A stretch of 64,000 nucleotides of DNA from Nocardia vaccinii NBRC 15922 (GTDB taxonomy: Bacteria > Actinomycetota > Actinomycetes > Mycobacteriales > Mycobacteriaceae), in contig NZ_BDCC01000052.1 of assembly GCF_001613305.1 (NCBI RefSeq), forward strand, positions 1 through 64,000, given 5' to 3'. Of this stretch, positions 1-8,077 are shown piece after piece. The notes beneath the pieces are model-generated. The model was not told the origin of the DNA. It saw only the letters and a program-made list of their open reading frames with translations, and did no database searches. The position numbers and the translations under genes are program-made. Positions within the stretch are counted from its first letter, which is position 1. Each line of letters begins with the position of its first letter.

Positions 1-471
1 AACCGCGGTGGTGGCGGTGACCGACACTGCCCCGGCCGAGTGAGCGGGTGTCACCGCCGTGATCTGTGTCGAGGAGTTGACCGTGAACGAGGTTGCCGGT
101 GTCCCACCGAAACTCACCGCGGTGGCTCCGGTCAAGTTCGTCCCGGTGAGCACGACTGTCGCCCCACCGGCCGCCGACCCCGAAGCTGGATTGATGCTGG
201 TCAAGGTAGGAACCGCACCACCGTAGGTGTAGGGCAGCGGATTGCTCGTGCCGTCCAGCAGTACCTGCACGGTCACGTTCACCGTGCCGGTTCCGGGCGG
301 CACGATGGCTGTGATCTGGGTATCGGAGTCGATGGTGAATGTCGTTGCCGTCGTACCGAACCGGACAGTCAACGGACCGACATTGGCGAAGCCGGAGCCG
401 GTGATGACTACAGAGTTGAAACCCGCCGGAGGGCCGAAAGAGGGCGTCAGCGAGGTGATAACAGGTGACAT
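1..471 (-). CDS. IPT/TIG-domain repeat protein, N-terminal part (runs off left edge)
   Basis: The minus-strand frame opens at an ATG at 469-471 and stays open for 157 codons to the window edge, so the stop lies outside. The protein begins MSPVITSLTPSFGPPAGFNS. It then repeats the IPT/TIG signature twice: a P-x-(I/L)-x-S-(I/L)-x-P start, a G-x-(A/F)-x-G-G-A-x-V-x-(I/L)-x-G turn, and a closing (T/S)-x-T-x-I-T-A-x-(V/T)-P strand. IPT/TIG domains are immunoglobulin-like folds of surface or secreted proteins. No signal peptide precedes the first domain, so export is not shown. A 156-bp piece of this gene recurs at 3201-3356. Function beyond a repetitive surface-type protein is unknown. Confidence 0.8.
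   Translation of the reverse strand, partial: MSPVITSLTPSFGPPAGFNSVVITGSGFANVGPLTVRFGTTATTFTIDSDTQITAIVPPGTGTVNVTVQVLLDGTSNPLPYTYGGAVPTLTSINPASGSAAGGATVVLTGTNLTGATAVSFGGTPATSFTVNSSTQITAVTPAHSAGAVSVTATTAV
145..300. repeat. 156-bp direct repeat, copy 1 (second copy at 3201-3356)
   Basis: This segment of the IPT/TIG gene matches 3201-3356 in the same orientation. Only two mismatches are visible, one near position 213 and one near 295. It encodes the junction between two TIG domains. Confidence 0.95.
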
Positions 472-1407
472 TTTTTTACCTTTTGTCGGTGAAGGTGAAA
501 TAGTCTCCAACAGCAGACAGGCCGGGCCTGTTGTTCCGCCGCCAATATCCAGTAGTCCTCCGGTGGCGACACTTTGGCAAGAAATTACCGGTCCGGTTGC
601 GTCCGATTTGCTTTGCTTTAGCGACTCTGCGGGTAGCTCTTAGGAAGCTGAATAGTGGTTATGACCTGGATAGCAGCTTCTATCGACGCTTCTGTCCAGT
701 TTAGATGCCTGAGTGTTGTTCGCTAATACTGGTGCCAGTTGTTTGCGAATTCCGACGTCAACTGTTCGCGAATACCGGTGCTGGTCGTTCGCTAATTCCG
801 GAGTCAGTTGTTCACGAATTCCGACATCGGACGATCGACGGCACCGACATCGATTTGGCTGGCTGGTTCCCGATTCTGGTCGCGAGAATTGACATCGACC
901 GACAGTGATCTGCCGCCGTAACGGTGTCGGAATTCGCGGTCACAAAAATCCCGAGTGATCTCGGGATTCACGAACAACTGCTGCCCGGATTCGCGATCAG
1001 AACCAGGTGCCGGCGGGAACCGTGTCATCCGGTACTCGACGCAGACTGTCCGATAGCCGGTGGTGGCGGATGCGGTTCGCCATGTGATAGGGGGACTTGA
1101 CAGGGATGAGCTGATCGGTCGGTGGACGCTCGTCGGTGAAGAGGAGGCGGTCGCGTCCGGTCGTGGTGCGGCAAAGGTTGGGCACCACGGACCACGCGCG
1201 GGAAGCCCGCGGTGAACATCCGTAATAACGCCGACCTCTGACCCGGCACCCAAACCTACTGAGGGACAACGCAAGACACCGTCAGTGAGCGAGTCTCTGG
1301 ACGTCGTCCGGCGAATCGTGGCGCGCGCGTTGAGGAATCGGCGCTGACGAATTCGAGCGACAGCGGCGGTTGATAGCATGTAACTATGGGATGCCCGGCA
1401 GGGGAGA
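472..1407. other. Non-coding stretch between the TIG gene and the IS21-like gene
   Basis: No convincing gene is seen. Open frames here lack a ribosome-binding site and recognisable protein features. The stretch contains the 23-bp tandem repeats at 715-852 and looser inverted copies of the same core near 932-950 and 985-1005. Those probably belong to the end of the insertion sequence. Confidence 0.6.
715..852. repeat. Six tandem 23-bp imperfect repeats, probable IS21-type end
   Basis: Units start at 715, 738, 761, 784, 807 and 830, each exactly 23 bp. The core resembles GTTGTTCGCGAATTCCGACG, with TTCGC(G/T)AAT followed by CCGG or CCGA best conserved; the sixth unit is the most divergent. A further related unit lies at about 876-898. 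Inverted forms of the core occur near 932-950 and 985-1005. IS21-family elements carry multiple terminal repeats that bind IstA, and the fused istA-istB gene starts 560 bp downstream, so a terminal repeat array is the simplest reading. Confidence 0.7.
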
Positions 1408-2376
1408 GTGCCGATGTCTGATATGTCGAGAGTCGAGTTGTTCGCGGCGATCCGCCAGGATCTTCGTGCGGGTCTGTCCAAGCGGGCCATCGCGCGCAAG
1501 TATCGAGTCGGCTGGCACACGGTGACGATGGCGACGCAATCGGTGTGGCCGGAACCGCGCAAGAAGTATCCACACCGGCCACAGAAGCTGGACCCCTACA
1601 AGTCGATCATCGATGATGTGCTGCGCGCAGATCTGGATGCAACTGGTAGTCAACGTCATACGGCAACGCAGATCTATCATCGATTGGTCGAGGAGCGCGG
1701 CATGAGCGGCGTGTCCTACCAACGAGTCAGTGCCTATGTCCGCGAACGTAAACCCCAATTGCAGGCGGAGCAGGCGGCGACCCGTCGCCGTGACGATCGG
1801 CTGATCAGGGCGGCCGGGTTTCCTCGCCTCAAAACGTTGCGTGAGTTCGATTTCGAGGCTGATCCCAGCGTCGACCAGGCCCGGATCCACGCTCTCGCGG
1901 AGTGTGAATGGGTCCGAGAAGGGTTGCCGCTGTGCGTGATCGGCGGATCCGGCACGGGCAAGTCGCATCTGCTCATCGCGTTGGGCACTGAGGCTGCGAA
2001 GGCCGGATACCGTGTCCGATACACCTTGGCCGCCACGTTGGTCGGTAAGCTGCTCGAAGCCCGAGACGGCAAACGTCTCGCGAATGCCGTTGCCCGCTAC
2101 AGTGGCGTCGACCTGCTCTGTATCGACGAACTCGGCTATACCGAACTGGGCAGTCGTGGCGCCGAATTGCTTTTCCAGGTGTTGACCGAACGCGGAGGTG
2201 GGCAGTCGGTGGCGATCGCGGCCGATCGGGGCTTCTCCGATTGGTCGACCATCTTCACCGACGCGAAACTGCGCGCCGCCGTCATCGAACGTCTCACTCT
2301 CGGCGGCACCATCGTCGAGACCGGCACCCACAGCTATAGCCGCGCCCGACCCCATGCATCACCTCCAGAGCCGTGA
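1408..2376 (+). CDS. Fused IstA N-terminus / IstB ATPase of an IS21-family element
   Basis: The 322-residue product begins at GTG 1408, or in the same frame at ATG 1414 behind a GGGAGAG Shine-Dalgarno. Residues 5-115 look like IstA: a helix-turn-helix (LSKRAIARKYRVGWHTVT, about 23-40) and the following DNA-binding segment. From about residue 118 the sequence is IstB: the pre-ATPase region (FPRLKTLREFDF), Walker A GGSGTGKS at 179-186, Walker B DLLCIDELGY at about 235-244, and the terminal GGTIVETG signature. IstA and IstB are normally two overlapping genes; here the whole IstA DDE domain is missing and the two are joined in frame. Transposase activity is therefore not expected, although the ATPase could still fold and bind DNA. 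Confidence 0.85.
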   Translation: MPMSDMSRVELFAAIRQDLRAGLSKRAIARKYRVGWHTVTMATQSVWPEPRKKYPHRPQKLDPYKSIIDDVLRADLDATGSQRHTATQIYHRLVEERGMSGVSYQRVSAYVRERKPQLQAEQAATRRRDDRLIRAAGFPRLKTLREFDFEADPSVDQARIHALAECEWVREGLPLCVIGGSGTGKSHLLIALGTEAAKAGYRVRYTLAATLVGKLLEARDGKRLANAVARYSGVDLLCIDELGYTELGSRGAELLFQVLTERGGGQSVAIAADRGFSDWSTIFTDAKLRAAVIERLTLGGTIVETGTHSYSRARPHASPPEP

Positions 2377-2656
2377 ACTGAGCACGACCTCGCCTGCTCG
2401 CGACTGACGACGCCAACCCCGGGGCGAACCGCGACCGCCACGTTCCGCTGTCCCGGTCGTTACGAAAACGATTCCGGGCCGCCCCATGCAGAATGCGGGC
2501 AGAACTTTGATGTGTGCGCCGAATGTGGTTGGCTCCGAACATATCAGGCAGGACCTCGCCCCTGGAATCTGTCCCAGGGTGTGCGGGGCTGGACTTGTCG
2601 GACTCGTGCGGCATCCTGGTGCGGACGCGTACGCCAACTATCCTGCGGAGTGCATC

Positions 2657-2911
2657 ATGTCGCTGGATCCTGCCGACCAGTCCCTGTCCGACAGCGACAT
2701 TCAACAGATCACCGAGGAGATCGTCGGCGGCCGAGCAAGGACGGTGTGGTTCACCACGGAGACCATCGGTATGCAAGCAGGGCGTTCAGGAAAAGTGATC
2801 GCGATGGCTGCCCCGGACGAGATCGACTTCTGCGGGTGCGGCCCACCGGTTCCACCGATACATTGGCGTTCTCGCCCACTGAACTGACATTGAATAAACC
2901 ACCGCAGTACC
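2657..2911 (+). pseudogene. Small conserved hypothetical gene disrupted by a frameshift
   Basis: The reading frame starts at ATG 2657 (MSLDPADQSLSDSDIQQITE) and runs through TVWFTTETIG and AGRSGKVIA to about 2830. The rest of the expected protein, RVRPTGSTDTLAFSPTELTL, continues one frame over and ends near 2911. Restoring one base around 2830 rejoins the halves. I recall short Nocardia/Rhodococcus proteins of about 75 residues with this layout, but their function is unknown to me. Either the gene is dead or there is a single-base sequence error. Confidence 0.55.
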
Positions 2912-3077
2912 CAAACGAGCGACCACTCCGAAGACGAGGTCGCTCAAGCCTGACCCGTCTCCACAGACCCGGCTGTGGTGGCCACCACGGACAGGACTTG
3001 GCGCGGCGATGGCCGAAATCGGTGCTACATCGCGTCCTGATGGACACCTCCGCTGGCTCGGCGCGCTGCTGAGGAGT

Positions 3078-3356
3078 TCATGGGCTGACACCGGTGGCGG
3101 TGGTTTCCGGACCGGGGTCGGTGATGAGCACGACCACGGTCCCGCCACTGGGCGGGCCTGAGTTCGGCGTGACACCGGTGAGGGTGGGCACCGCGATATA
3201 GGTGAGCACGACTGTCGCCCCACCGGCCGCCGACCCCGAAGCTGGATTGATGCTGGTCAAGGTGGGAACCGCACCACCGTAGGTGTAGGGCAGCGGATTG
3301 CTCGTGCCGTCCAGCAGTACCTGCACGGTCACGTTCACCGTGCCGGTTCCAGGCGG
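3078..3356 (-). pseudogene. IPT/TIG-domain fragment, duplicated and recombined
   Basis: On the minus strand this encodes NVTVQVLLDGTSNPLPYTY and a partial TIG domain identical to the gene at the left edge. It then switches abruptly at about 3200 to a different TIG start (VPTLTGVTPNSGPPSGGTVV) and stops at 3078. The upstream part of the parent protein is absent. The fragment has no start signal and looks like a recombination relic. Confidence 0.7.
3201..3356. repeat. 156-bp direct repeat, copy 2 (first copy at 145-300)
   Basis: Near-identical to 145-300. The two copies bracket the IS21-like remnant and the frameshifted small gene, so recombination between them could excise about 3 kb. Confidence 0.95.
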
Positions 3357-3889
3357 GCTTCGCAGGCAGGGGCCTGGCCCAGATTTCGATCACCGCGACC
3401 ACCGGCGTAACGGTCAACGGCGTGGTCCTGACCATCAACGGCTCCGTAACCCCTTCACGCGGAAAATATTGGTATCGGCCAATTTGAAGTTCACCGCAAC
3501 CGTGGTGATGACGGCCCGTGATTGCCGTTGGGGCCAGGAGCACCTCCCCGATCGACGAGGCCGCTCACCACTATCGGATAGCAATCGCCGAATTCCAAGG
3601 ATATTCCGTAGCACCCGGTGAGGCTGACTTGCGGATCTGGTTGCAGGACAGGGTGTTTAGTGTTCGGGTTGGCTGCCGATGAGGTTGGGCGGCGTGCCGG
3701 AAGGTGAAGTTCGTCGCGCGCGGGCGTTCGCGGCCAAGGGGCGCATCTGCGGGTTTTCCCGAGCTACACCGCCACACGTGGTAGGATAGATATATCGGCG
3801 AACTATCGTTACGTGGCTATTTCAAGGTCACGTCTTCGCTAGATTCGAATGAAACCTGCCGATTCACGGCCTGAACAGGAGTGGCGACC
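3357..3889. other. Non-coding stretch upstream of the first DUF5994 gene
   Basis: No complete gene is seen. A short plus-strand frame at about 3357-3484 reads as a beta-rich, threonine/valine-rich peptide (ISITATTGVTVNGVVLTING) and may be another relic of a repetitive surface protein. The last 100 bp should contain the promoter of the gene at 3890, but no convincing -35/-10 pair could be fixed. Confidence 0.4.
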
Positions 3890-4528
3890 ATGACGCTACC
3901 GACGACCTCGGCGTGCACCGGAGTGCCCGGCCCGCCCGTCGAACGCGCGTCTCGAGTGCTGTTGAAGATCGAAGCATCGAAGACCGGGTACGTCGACGGA
4001 GCGTGGTGGCCCTACACCGACGAACTGGGAAGGGAGCTTCCGGCCCTGCTGGCTGTCCTGACTGGGCGTCTCGGCCCCATCCATCGTGTGGCATACCGCC
4101 AGGATGAATGGGCGAAAACTTCCAGCGAACTCGAAATCGCCGGGCGCGCAGTGCGACTCGATGGACATCGCTACGGAACTGTTCACGCGATCGAAGCATT
4201 GGGAGAACGAGACCGCCGACTGGTCTTGCTGGTGATTCCGCCTTTCACGGACGCGCATCGTGCGTTCGCGACGATGGCGTCCGCGTCCGCCACGAACAAC
4301 GAATCGGCCGTCGACGAGCTGATGACGATCAGCGTGCAGGAGCGCAGCGATCGCACGAAAAGAGTTGCCGCAGTGTGGCGTTGGATCTCCGATGGCAGAG
4401 CCTACTCAACTGTGTCGGCGTCTGCGGCGGTCGCGGTTGCCAGGGTGAACTCTGGACACTGCGTCGTGCCGCAGCACGGCTCCGTCACAGCGTTGCTACA
4501 CGTGGTGCCTCAGCCTCCGCGGCGGTGA
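3890..4528 (+). CDS. DUF5994-type protein, copy 1
   Basis: The start is ATG 3890, 8 bp after AGGAG; a GTG at 3881 is in frame but is part of that site. The 212-residue product carries the DUF5994 signature in order: YVDGAWWPYTDELGRELPAL (about 36-55), GRLGPIHRVAYRQDEW, then VRLDGHRYG and LVLLVIPPFTD. The function of the family is unknown; no membrane segment or signal peptide is seen. Relatives in this window end soon after a W-(D/E)-x-E-G motif. Here the tail continues about 40 residues past RVAAVWRWISDGRAYS, so a late frameshift may have extended it. It is the first of six such genes in 9 kb. Confidence 0.85.
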   Translation: MTLPTTSACTGVPGPPVERASRVLLKIEASKTGYVDGAWWPYTDELGRELPALLAVLTGRLGPIHRVAYRQDEWAKTSSELEIAGRAVRLDGHRYGTVHAIEALGERDRRLVLLVIPPFTDAHRAFATMASASATNNESAVDELMTISVQERSDRTKRVAAVWRWISDGRAYSTVSASAAVAVARVNSGHCVVPQHGSVTALLHVVPQPPRR

Positions 4529-4555
4529 CGAATTGTTATCATCGGAATCACAGGA

Positions 4556-4804
4556 GTGGTGGCCAGTGGTTTGCCGTTCTTCTACGGAGTCGTCGGCGCT
4601 ATCGCTGCGGGCGGGCTGAGCTTTCTGTTGACTGGTTGGTGGCGCCCGGTCCGCCGAGGTGACACGACGCGATCCGATGTGGACCGTTCACATCCCGAGG
4701 AAACCGCGATCAGCCGAGACCTCAACGAAAATGCCGGTGGTTCGCGGCATATCCGCACCCACCCGAGTTGGCGAGACCGACGCGAGAACCACACGGACTC
4801 CTGA
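4556..4804 (+). CDS. Possible small single-span membrane protein
   Basis: An 82-residue frame opens with GTG 4556. One hydrophobic segment (LPFFYGVVGAIAAGGLSFLL, about residues 6-25) is followed by WW and a basic, hydrophilic tail, the shape of an N-terminally anchored small membrane protein. The AGGAG at 4552-4556 overlaps the proposed start, so initiation is uncertain. No family recognised. It follows the DUF5994 gene by 27 bp on the same strand. Confidence 0.4.
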   Translation: MVASGLPFFYGVVGAIAAGGLSFLLTGWWRPVRRGDTTRSDVDRSHPEETAISRDLNENAGGSRHIRTHPSWRDRRENHTDS

Positions 4805-4984
4805 TCCCCGTTCGGCGCCGTTCGAGCCGAGACGCATCGCGGCGGCCAGCGCAGGCCGGGTCCTCGTTGTCGGTCCCGTTATCGCGGTCGCAGATCACCC
4901 ATCGCGCCGCTACCCGGGTCCGGGACTTCAACGGCTGACGTGCGATGTCCTGCGCGATCGGGCGTTGTGCGAACTTCGATCGGT

Positions 4985-5497
4985 TCAGTCGGTTGCGCCG
5001 CCCTCGTTATCCCACTGCTGTTCAGCGGTTTCGCGGTCGGTGCGCGCGCGCCGATCCCGCGTGTCGACCATGAGTAGGTCTTCGACGGTCGAGGTGTCAT
5101 CGGGTCGGGTTGCGGCGGCCATGATCGCGGTGGCGGTGTCCGGACCGGTTGTCGGTGGGATGACCAGTAGGCCGATGGTGTGGCCGTCGACCCCGCGAAC
5201 CAGAATGGTGTGGGCGGGTTTGTGGTAGTGGTATCCGTCGAGCCGAACCTTGCGTTCACCGACGGGGAGTTTCGCCGGTGTTTTCGACCATTCGTCGAGA
5301 TGGAAGAGCACGCGTTCGATCGGTCCGAGCTGGGGGCTCAGGTATTCGAGCAGTTCGGGGAGTTCGGCGGCGAGGTCGTTGCTGTAGGGCTGCCATGCTG
5401 CGTCGATGTGACTGTGTGCAGGGGATTCGCGCCGGAGCCGCACCCGCAGATTCGGTGCTGGTGTCATGTGCGTGTTCGCGGTGTGTTGTAGCGTCAC
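4985..5497 (-). CDS. DUF5994-type protein, copy 2
   Basis: The 170-residue protein starts at GTG 5497 with GGAG 8 bp upstream. Signature blocks are HIDAAWQPYSNDLAAELPEL, PQLGPIERVLFHLDEWSKTP, RKVRLDGYHYHKPAHTI, GLLVIPPTTGPDTATAIM and STVEDLLM, ending EQQWDNEGGATD. This is the most canonical copy in the window, although AWQP replaces the usual AWWP. It lies 44 bp downstream of the slipin gene on the same strand, so the two are probably co-transcribed. Function unknown. Confidence 0.88.
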   Translation of the reverse strand: MTLQHTANTHMTPAPNLRVRLRRESPAHSHIDAAWQPYSNDLAAELPELLEYLSPQLGPIERVLFHLDEWSKTPAKLPVGERKVRLDGYHYHKPAHTILVRGVDGHTIGLLVIPPTTGPDTATAIMAAATRPDDTSTVEDLLMVDTRDRRARTDRETAEQQWDNEGGATD

Positions 5498-5541
5498 GTT
5501 CGGTGCTCCATACCCATGAGTTATTCATTCGGTCGAACGGC

Positions 5542-6414
5542 TCACACAGGTGAGGTCCGGTAGGTGGTGGGTTCGGCGGCGCTGCCGGGGATCGTTACGG
5601 GCGGGGGCGTCGACTGTGCCGGCGGTACGGGCGATGATGCTGCGGCCGCGGCGGTTTCGCGGGCGAAGAAGGTACCGATCTCGCCGATCGCGCTCATCAG
5701 CGGCGCCGGGAACACGACGGTGGTGTTCTTGTCGACGCCGAGTTCGATCAGTGTTTGCAGGTTGCGTAGTTGAAGGGCCAACGGGTGGGCCATCATGGTG
5801 TCCGAGGCATCGCCGAGCGCTGCGGCGGCCAGCGATTCCCCTTCGGCGGCAATGATTTTCGCTCGCTTCTCGCGTTCGGCTTCGGCTTGCCGGGCCATCG
5901 CCCGCTTCATGCTCTCGGGCAGCTGGATGTCCTTGAGTTCGACCAGGGTGACTTCGACACCCCATTCCAGGGTGGTGATGTCCAGGCTCTTGCGGATGTC
6001 GGCGTTGATGACCCCGGTTTCGGCCAACGCCTGGTCGAGGGTGTGCTGCCCGACGACCTTGCGCAACGTGGTCTGGGCGATCTGATCGATTGCCGAGTAC
6101 ACGTTTTCGATCGCGACAACCGATTTCTCGGCGTCGATGACCCGGAAGTACGCGACAGCGGAGATATCGACGCTGACGTTGTCACGGGTGATGATGCCCT
6201 GCGACTGGATCGGCATGGTGACGATGCGCACCGACACCTTCCGAAGCTGGTCGATGATCGGAATGATGAAGTTCAGGCCCGGTTCGCGGACCCCGACCAC
6301 GCGTCCGAGCCGGAACACCACACCTTTCTGATATTGCAGTACTACCCGAATGGACAGCGCCGCCGCGATCAGCAGCACCACGACCACTACGAGAACAACA
6401 ACCACGATGTTCAC
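5542..6414 (-). CDS. Slipin-type SPFH/Band 7 membrane protein
   Basis: The start is GTG 6414 behind AAGGAGA. The 290-residue product has one N-terminal transmembrane segment (residues 2-24, almost all V, L, I and A). An SPFH/prohibitin-homology domain follows, with the slipin hallmarks FRLGRVVGVREPGLNFIIPI, ITRDNVSVDISAVAYFRV and QTTLRKVVGQHTLDQAL, then an amphipathic helix rich in A, E, K and R (RAMARQAEAEREKRAKIIAA). The C-terminal 45 residues are low-complexity Ala/Pro/Ser/Thr. Slipins organise membrane microdomains and often partner with NfeD proteases; no nfeD gene is adjacent. The next gene downstream is a DUF5994 gene, suggesting a shared stress or envelope role (inference). Confidence 0.92.
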   Translation of the reverse strand: MNIVVVVLVVVVVLLIAAALSIRVVLQYQKGVVFRLGRVVGVREPGLNFIIPIIDQLRKVSVRIVTMPIQSQGIITRDNVSVDISAVAYFRVIDAEKSVVAIENVYSAIDQIAQTTLRKVVGQHTLDQALAETGVINADIRKSLDITTLEWGVEVTLVELKDIQLPESMKRAMARQAEAEREKRAKIIAAEGESLAAAALGDASDTMMAHPLALQLRNLQTLIELGVDKNTTVVFPAPLMSAIGEIGTFFARETAAAAASSPVPPAQSTPPPVTIPGSAAEPTTYRTSPV

Positions 6415-7067
6415 GACTTCTCCTTACGACTGCGATCATGTAGTGGCCACCGACGTGAACGGCAGCCGACGAGGCGAGCTCTGTTATTCCGGGGCATCCG
6501 AGACGCCGCGTTTCGGCTCGTTGTTCCCAGAATGCGCTCAGGGTGTATCGGCTTCCCAGAGGCCAATGGCTTTCGGCAGGGGGCACTTCGACGGCTACTA
6601 CGGGGACCTGACCGGGGACACGCGGCGCGTCTCGCTCGAGCCGGACACAACCCAACCGATGGCAGGTGCGGTCGGCACCCGGCGGGCTTCACCCCGCCGC
6701 CGGTCCATTGTCGGCTATGTGGATCTCGAGCATGGCGTCGGGTTGGCTGACGTTGCGCCGTTCGCATGTGCATGGCTGGTTGTCTTCTGTGTAAGTCTGC
6801 TGGGCCGTGCCCGCATTGTGCGACCGCAAGAGTTTCTTTCGATCTCGTTCCAGTGTGGGAATCCGGGTCGGGAAGCGTCTGGATTGGCGGCTCGTGGGGC
6901 TGGTGTCCGAGGCGTCGGTGCTTTGCCTGTTCAAACGTTATTGCGGGTCAGGTGCTGGGCGGCCTTCCGTGGAGGCCGCGAAGCTGTGACGTGTGAATTG
7001 GGGAAGCGCTGAAGCTGTTTTGGGCCTGCGACGTGGCGAATCGCGTTGACCCGTTCCCGTTCCCGTG
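6415..7067. other. Intergenic stretch without a supported gene
   Basis: Several frames are open on both strands, but none has a ribosome-binding site with recognisable protein features. The promoter of the slipin/DUF5994 pair should lie at the left end. A minus-strand frame at 6689-6934 is Arg/Ser/Thr-rich and was not accepted. Confidence 0.5.
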
Positions 7068-7529
7068 TCAGGTGCGCGTTGCCTGGTGCATCAGGTTGTC
7101 GGCTCGGTCGCGGGGAGTGTCGAAGGGGATGACGAGTAGGGTCGCCTGGGGGCCGCGCGACACGGTCAGGCGCATGATGCCAGGGGGTTGGTCGGCGCTC
7201 GGGTCGTGCATGTGTACGCCGTCGTCGTGATCGATGTGGCGTTGGGTGCGGCTGATCCGGTTCCAGTCGAAGCCCACTCCGGTGATCGGGCCGAGACGCG
7301 GGGTGAGGGCGGCGATCAGGTCGTGTAGTTCGGCGGTGAGGTTGGCTGTCCAGGGCCACCATGCGCCGTCGACGTCACCGGCGTGGGTACTGTTCCCGCG
7401 CATCAGTAGTCGTGGTGTGCGGGTGGGGGCGCCGAACGGTTGGATGTGACTTCCGGGTGGGCCGGTGCTCCTGCTCATGGCGAGGTGGTTCGTGATCGGG
7501 CGGTGCGTGGGCGTGTTGCCATGAATCAT
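7068..7529 (-). CDS. DUF5994-type protein, copy 3
   Basis: The 153-residue product starts at ATG 7529, whose bases overlap the stop of the upstream gene (ATGA), so the pair is translationally coupled; AGGAAG precedes it. Signature blocks are GDVDGAWWPWTANLTAELHD, TPRLGPITGVGFDWNRISRT and ATLLVIPFDTPRDRADNLM. A His/Asp-rich insert (DHDDGVHMHDPSADQ, about 102-116) replaces the RLDGY block of other copies, and the protein ends soon after the last block. It belongs with copy 6 to a GFDWN subgroup. Function unknown. Confidence 0.83.
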   Translation of the reverse strand: MIHGNTPTHRPITNHLAMSRSTGPPGSHIQPFGAPTRTPRLLMRGNSTHAGDVDGAWWPWTANLTAELHDLIAALTPRLGPITGVGFDWNRISRTQRHIDHDDGVHMHDPSADQPPGIMRLTVSRGPQATLLVIPFDTPRDRADNLMHQATRT

Positions 7530-7963
7530 GATCTTGCTTCCTGGTCGAGAGGCTGACGTGCCGGTTGTAGCGCGGTGCCGATTCGGGTGGAACGTGCGCT
7601 GTAGTAGTCGGTGGCCGAGAGGACGACCTGCAGCACGAGCATGTTGTCGTCGCTGCCGAAGACGTACATCGTGTTGCCTGCCTCGAACGGGTAGGCGTCG
7701 AGTTGGACCTCGTGCTGGTCGACGGTCAAGGTGCGGGGTGTGGATGTCCAGCTTTCCCGGTCGTAGACGACGCGGCGGATAGGGCCCATCCGAGATTCCA
7801 GAAATGTCAGCAGGCCCGGTAGTTCGGTGGTGAGTTCACCGGACCGGGGCCACCAGGCGCCGTCGATGTATGCGTCGCTTTCGGGCTCGAGCAGCAATCG
7901 CGGCGTGTGTTCGGGTGGGCCGCGGTGCCGTGTGTTCCGGCGGCGAATGTGGAATCGTGCCAT
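7526..7963 (-). CDS. DUF5994-type protein, copy 4
   Basis: The 145-residue protein starts at ATG 7963 behind GGGAG. It contains YIDGAWWPRSGELTTELPGL, RMGPIRRVVYDRESWTSTPR, HEVQLDAYPF and MLVLQVVLSATDYY. It is the first gene of a two-gene operon with copy 3. The promoter at 7992-8020 and the palindrome at 8023-8036 precede it, shared with the divergent tetR gene, so control by that TetR protein is likely. The family has no assigned function. Confidence 0.85.
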   Translation of the reverse strand: MARFHIRRRNTRHRGPPEHTPRLLLEPESDAYIDGAWWPRSGELTTELPGLLTFLESRMGPIRRVVYDRESWTSTPRTLTVDQHEVQLDAYPFEAGNTMYVFGSDDNMLVLQVVLSATDYYSARSTRIGTALQPARQPLDQEARS

Positions 7964-7991
7964 CGTGGTGCTCCCTGGGTCGGTTACCTTC

Positions 7992-8037
7992 AGTAGACGT
8001 CGTGCAGCGCTGTATGTCAACGTTGTAGATCTACAAT
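7992..8037 (-). promoter_or_regulatory. Divergent promoter region with TetR-type operator
   Basis: A perfect 14-bp palindrome TTGTAGATCTACAA lies at 8023-8036. On the minus strand it is followed by TTGACA (8020-8015), 17 bp, then TCTACT (7997-7992), a good -35/-10 pair for the gene at 7963. On the plus strand TACAAT at 8032-8037, overlapping the palindrome, could be the -10 of tetR at 8078. The layout suits repression of both genes by the TetR protein. The same operator/-35/-10 arrangement recurs at 11821-11864. Confidence 0.7.
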
Positions 8038-8077
8038 ATATGCGCTGGTGTGTTCCGAGGGATGGAGTTCGTCTGTG

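Larger units (their letters stand above)
715..2376 (+). mobile_element. IS21-family remnant (repeats plus fused istA-istB gene)
   Basis: The element is inferred from the tandem repeats at 715-852 and the IstA/IstB fusion gene. The right end and target-site duplications could not be placed. It is unlikely to move by itself because the DDE catalytic core of IstA is absent. Confidence 0.55.

Noticed and set aside
715..852. CRISPR array
   Set aside because: The 23-bp units abut directly with no spacers and no cas genes are present.
6415..7067. A gene in the space upstream of the slipin
   Set aside because: Candidate frames on both strands lack ribosome-binding sites, motifs and normal composition.
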